A stretch of 7,796 bases of DNA from Candidatus Arcticimaribacter sp. UBA7428 (GTDB lineage: Bacteria > Bacteroidota > Bacteroidia > Flavobacteriales > Flavobacteriaceae): positions 15,437-23,232 of the forward strand of contig DLQQ01000050.1 of the NCBI GenBank assembly GCA_002477625.1. Reading direction: 5' to 3'. The translations under genes were made by a program, and so were the position numbers. Of the stretch, positions 6,725-7,796 are shown piece after piece. The notes below the pieces were generated by a model. It had not been told where the DNA came from and did no database searches. It saw nothing but the letters and a program-made list of their open reading frames with translations. Every line of letters starts with the position of its first letter. Position 1 is the first letter of the stretch.

Positions 6725-7796
6725 TTAAAGCGTAAACTGGCTGCAAAATGCATCTGTGCCTATCGGCGATCCATCAGGAAGCACCGGGGTCTCCTGAACT
6801 TCATAGGCCTCAGGATCATCTAAAAAGCGTTTGATTTTATTGATGTAATAAGCTCGGTGTGGCTCTAAAGTATTTTTCTTTAAACCGTTTTCAATTCTTT
6901 TTATAACACCAAAACTAATGGCTTTAACCGAGGCCGTGGTGTTGTTATTTGCATGAAGATCAAAAAGTACATTCAAATAGCTCTCCTTAAGCTGGGTTTG
7001 AATTGCCTGATGATAGGAATCGCGATATTGTTTTTTAAAAATTGATTTTGTCAATTCATTTGCTAATTGATCAAATGATAGCTGATTGACGTCCAATGCC
7101 TTTTGTTGTATCAAACGCGATACCCGTTCTGGATTCAAAATCATTTGAAGAATTCCTTTTCCAAGGGACGCTGGAGCTCCAAGTACATCAAATACTCTTC
7201 CAGTTTGTGATCTAAAACTTTCACGTGTTGCCGAATAGCCAAAGGCTGTTGGTGGCAACTGCTTCAATAATGGCTTTGGAATAGCCAAAACTTCGGATGA
7301 TAATGAATTGATCATAGCTATCAATGCTTCTTTCTGAGTTTCGGCAGCTACGGTAGCAATTTCAAAAGGAATAGGTCCTTTAACCCCATAAGAATAGTCG
7401 ACACCACCGATCAGTTTAACAATGCCTTCCGCTTGATATCGGTGCAAGAAATACATGGGTACTAAACGATCATTCAAAACCGAATAGGGCTCTCCCACTC
7501 TGAGCTGATCCTCAGAAAAGTTTTGTAAAGCAAGGGAACGTACCTTGATCAGGTGGTTGTATTCTTCAATTGCACTTGTCCCATTATCCCATAAATGGGC
7601 ATAGGGATGTGCACCGCCGATGGGGCGAGCATCTTGATCCGAAATAAAACGGTTTCCCTTAAGAATACTTTCTTCTAGAATGCTATTGAGTTCCTTAGTC
7701 TCATCTGTTCCTTCTGGAAACTCGCTATAAGAATAGCGAACGGAGGTTTTATCCCAGGCACCCATACCGACAGCATATGCATTTTCATATGAAATT
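6725..7796 (-). CDS. Zinc-dependent metalloprotease (DUF4953/DUF5117-type), C-terminal part, 5'-truncated by window edge
   Basis: The frame stays open to the right border, giving about 357 codons that end in TAA at 6725-6727. The codons before the ATG at 7763-7765 read ISYENAYAVG without a stop, so that Met is internal. I recognise the C-terminal half of the large (about 800-900 residues) Bacteroidota proteins annotated as zinc-dependent metalloproteases. The signature stretches are GAWDKTSVRYSYSEF, DARPIGGAHPYAHLWDNGT, EEYNHLIKVRSLALQNF, and LNDRLVPMYFLHRYQAEG followed by IGGVDYSYGVKG. In the full protein the HExxH zinc site lies upstream of this part and is not in view, so catalytic integrity cannot be judged. 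Such proteins normally have a secretion signal and act in the envelope or outside the cell; that is family knowledge. The C-terminus ends GSPIGTDAFCSQFTL, with no Por sorting domain visible. It is the most upstream gene of the visible block. Confidence 0.88.
   Translation of the reverse strand, partial: ISYENAYAVGMGAWDKTSVRYSYSEFPEGTDETKELNSILEESILKGNRFISDQDARPIGGAHPYAHLWDNGTSAIEEYNHLIKVRSLALQNFSEDQLRVGEPYSVLNDRLVPMYFLHRYQAEGIVKLIGGVDYSYGVKGPIPFEIATVAAETQKEALIAMINSLSSEVLAIPKPLLKQLPPTAFGYSATRESFRSQTGRVFDVLGAPASLGKGILQMILNPERVSRLIQQKALDVNQLSFDQLANELTKSIFKKQYRDSYHQAIQTQLKESYLNVLFDLHANNNTTASVKAISFGVIKRIENGLKKNTLEPHRAYYINKIKRFLDDPEAYEVQETPVLPDGSPIGTDAFCSQFTL

Larger units (their letters stand above)
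1140..7796 (-). other. Five-gene co-directional block, possible operon
   Basis: Five genes on the - strand follow one another with gaps of 42, 4, 43 and 21 bases and no hairpin with a U-tract between them. The block ends at the terminator centred on 1096. The 4- and 21-base gaps strongly suggest that the aldolase/peptidase pair and the capA/capB pair are each cotranscribed. The 42- and 43-base gaps could hold promoters, but I find no convincing Bacteroidota-type pair (TTTG, then TAnnTTTG about 19 bases later). Whether this is one transcript or two cannot be settled by reading. The upstream end lies outside the window. Confidence 0.55.

Noticed and set aside
7763..7765. ATG as the start of the metalloprotease gene
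   Set aside because: The frame is open upstream to the border, and the protein matches only the C-terminal part of a much larger family.

Overview
The window looks like chromosomal DNA from a member of the Bacteroidota, most likely a Flavobacteriaceae species. The sequence is AT-rich, the starts lack purine-rich Shine-Dalgarno sequences, and several proteins closely follow flavobacterial versions as I remember them (a DnaN ending MPVMLND, a lipoprotein oligopeptidase B, a DUF4953-type zinc metalloprotease). Nothing suggests a phage, plasmid, insertion sequence or CRISPR array. Coding density is very high and the longest gap between genes is 81 bases.

Layout: on the + strand, the left edge holds dnaN (DNA polymerase III sliding clamp), which has lost about its first 20 codons to the window border. 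It converges on a five-gene block on the - strand, and a strong inverted repeat between them (1079-1114) can end transcription from both sides. Read in its own direction from the right edge, the block is: the C-terminal part of a large zinc-dependent metalloprotease; a low-specificity threonine aldolase with a GTG start; a lipoprotein S9 prolyl oligopeptidase (oligopeptidase B type); a cystathionine-beta-synthase/cysteine-synthase-like PLP enzyme; and an alpha-oxoamine synthase. The gaps are 42, 4, 43 and 21 bases, which is compatible with one transcript or two.

The most interesting part is the last two genes. A cysteine-synthase-like enzyme next to an alpha-oxoamine synthase, in a flavobacterium, matches the first two steps of sulfonolipid (capnine) synthesis. 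In that pathway a cysteate synthase makes L-cysteate, and a cysteate fatty-acyltransferase condenses it with an acyl thioester to give 3-ketocapnine. Automatic annotation would probably call these 'cysteine synthase' and 'glycine C-acetyltransferase / 8-amino-7-oxononanoate synthase'. The later steps (ketone reduction, N-acylation) are not encoded here. The other three genes are two peptidases and an amino-acid aldolase. Their link to sulfonolipid synthesis is unproven and may be only shared transcription or chance order.
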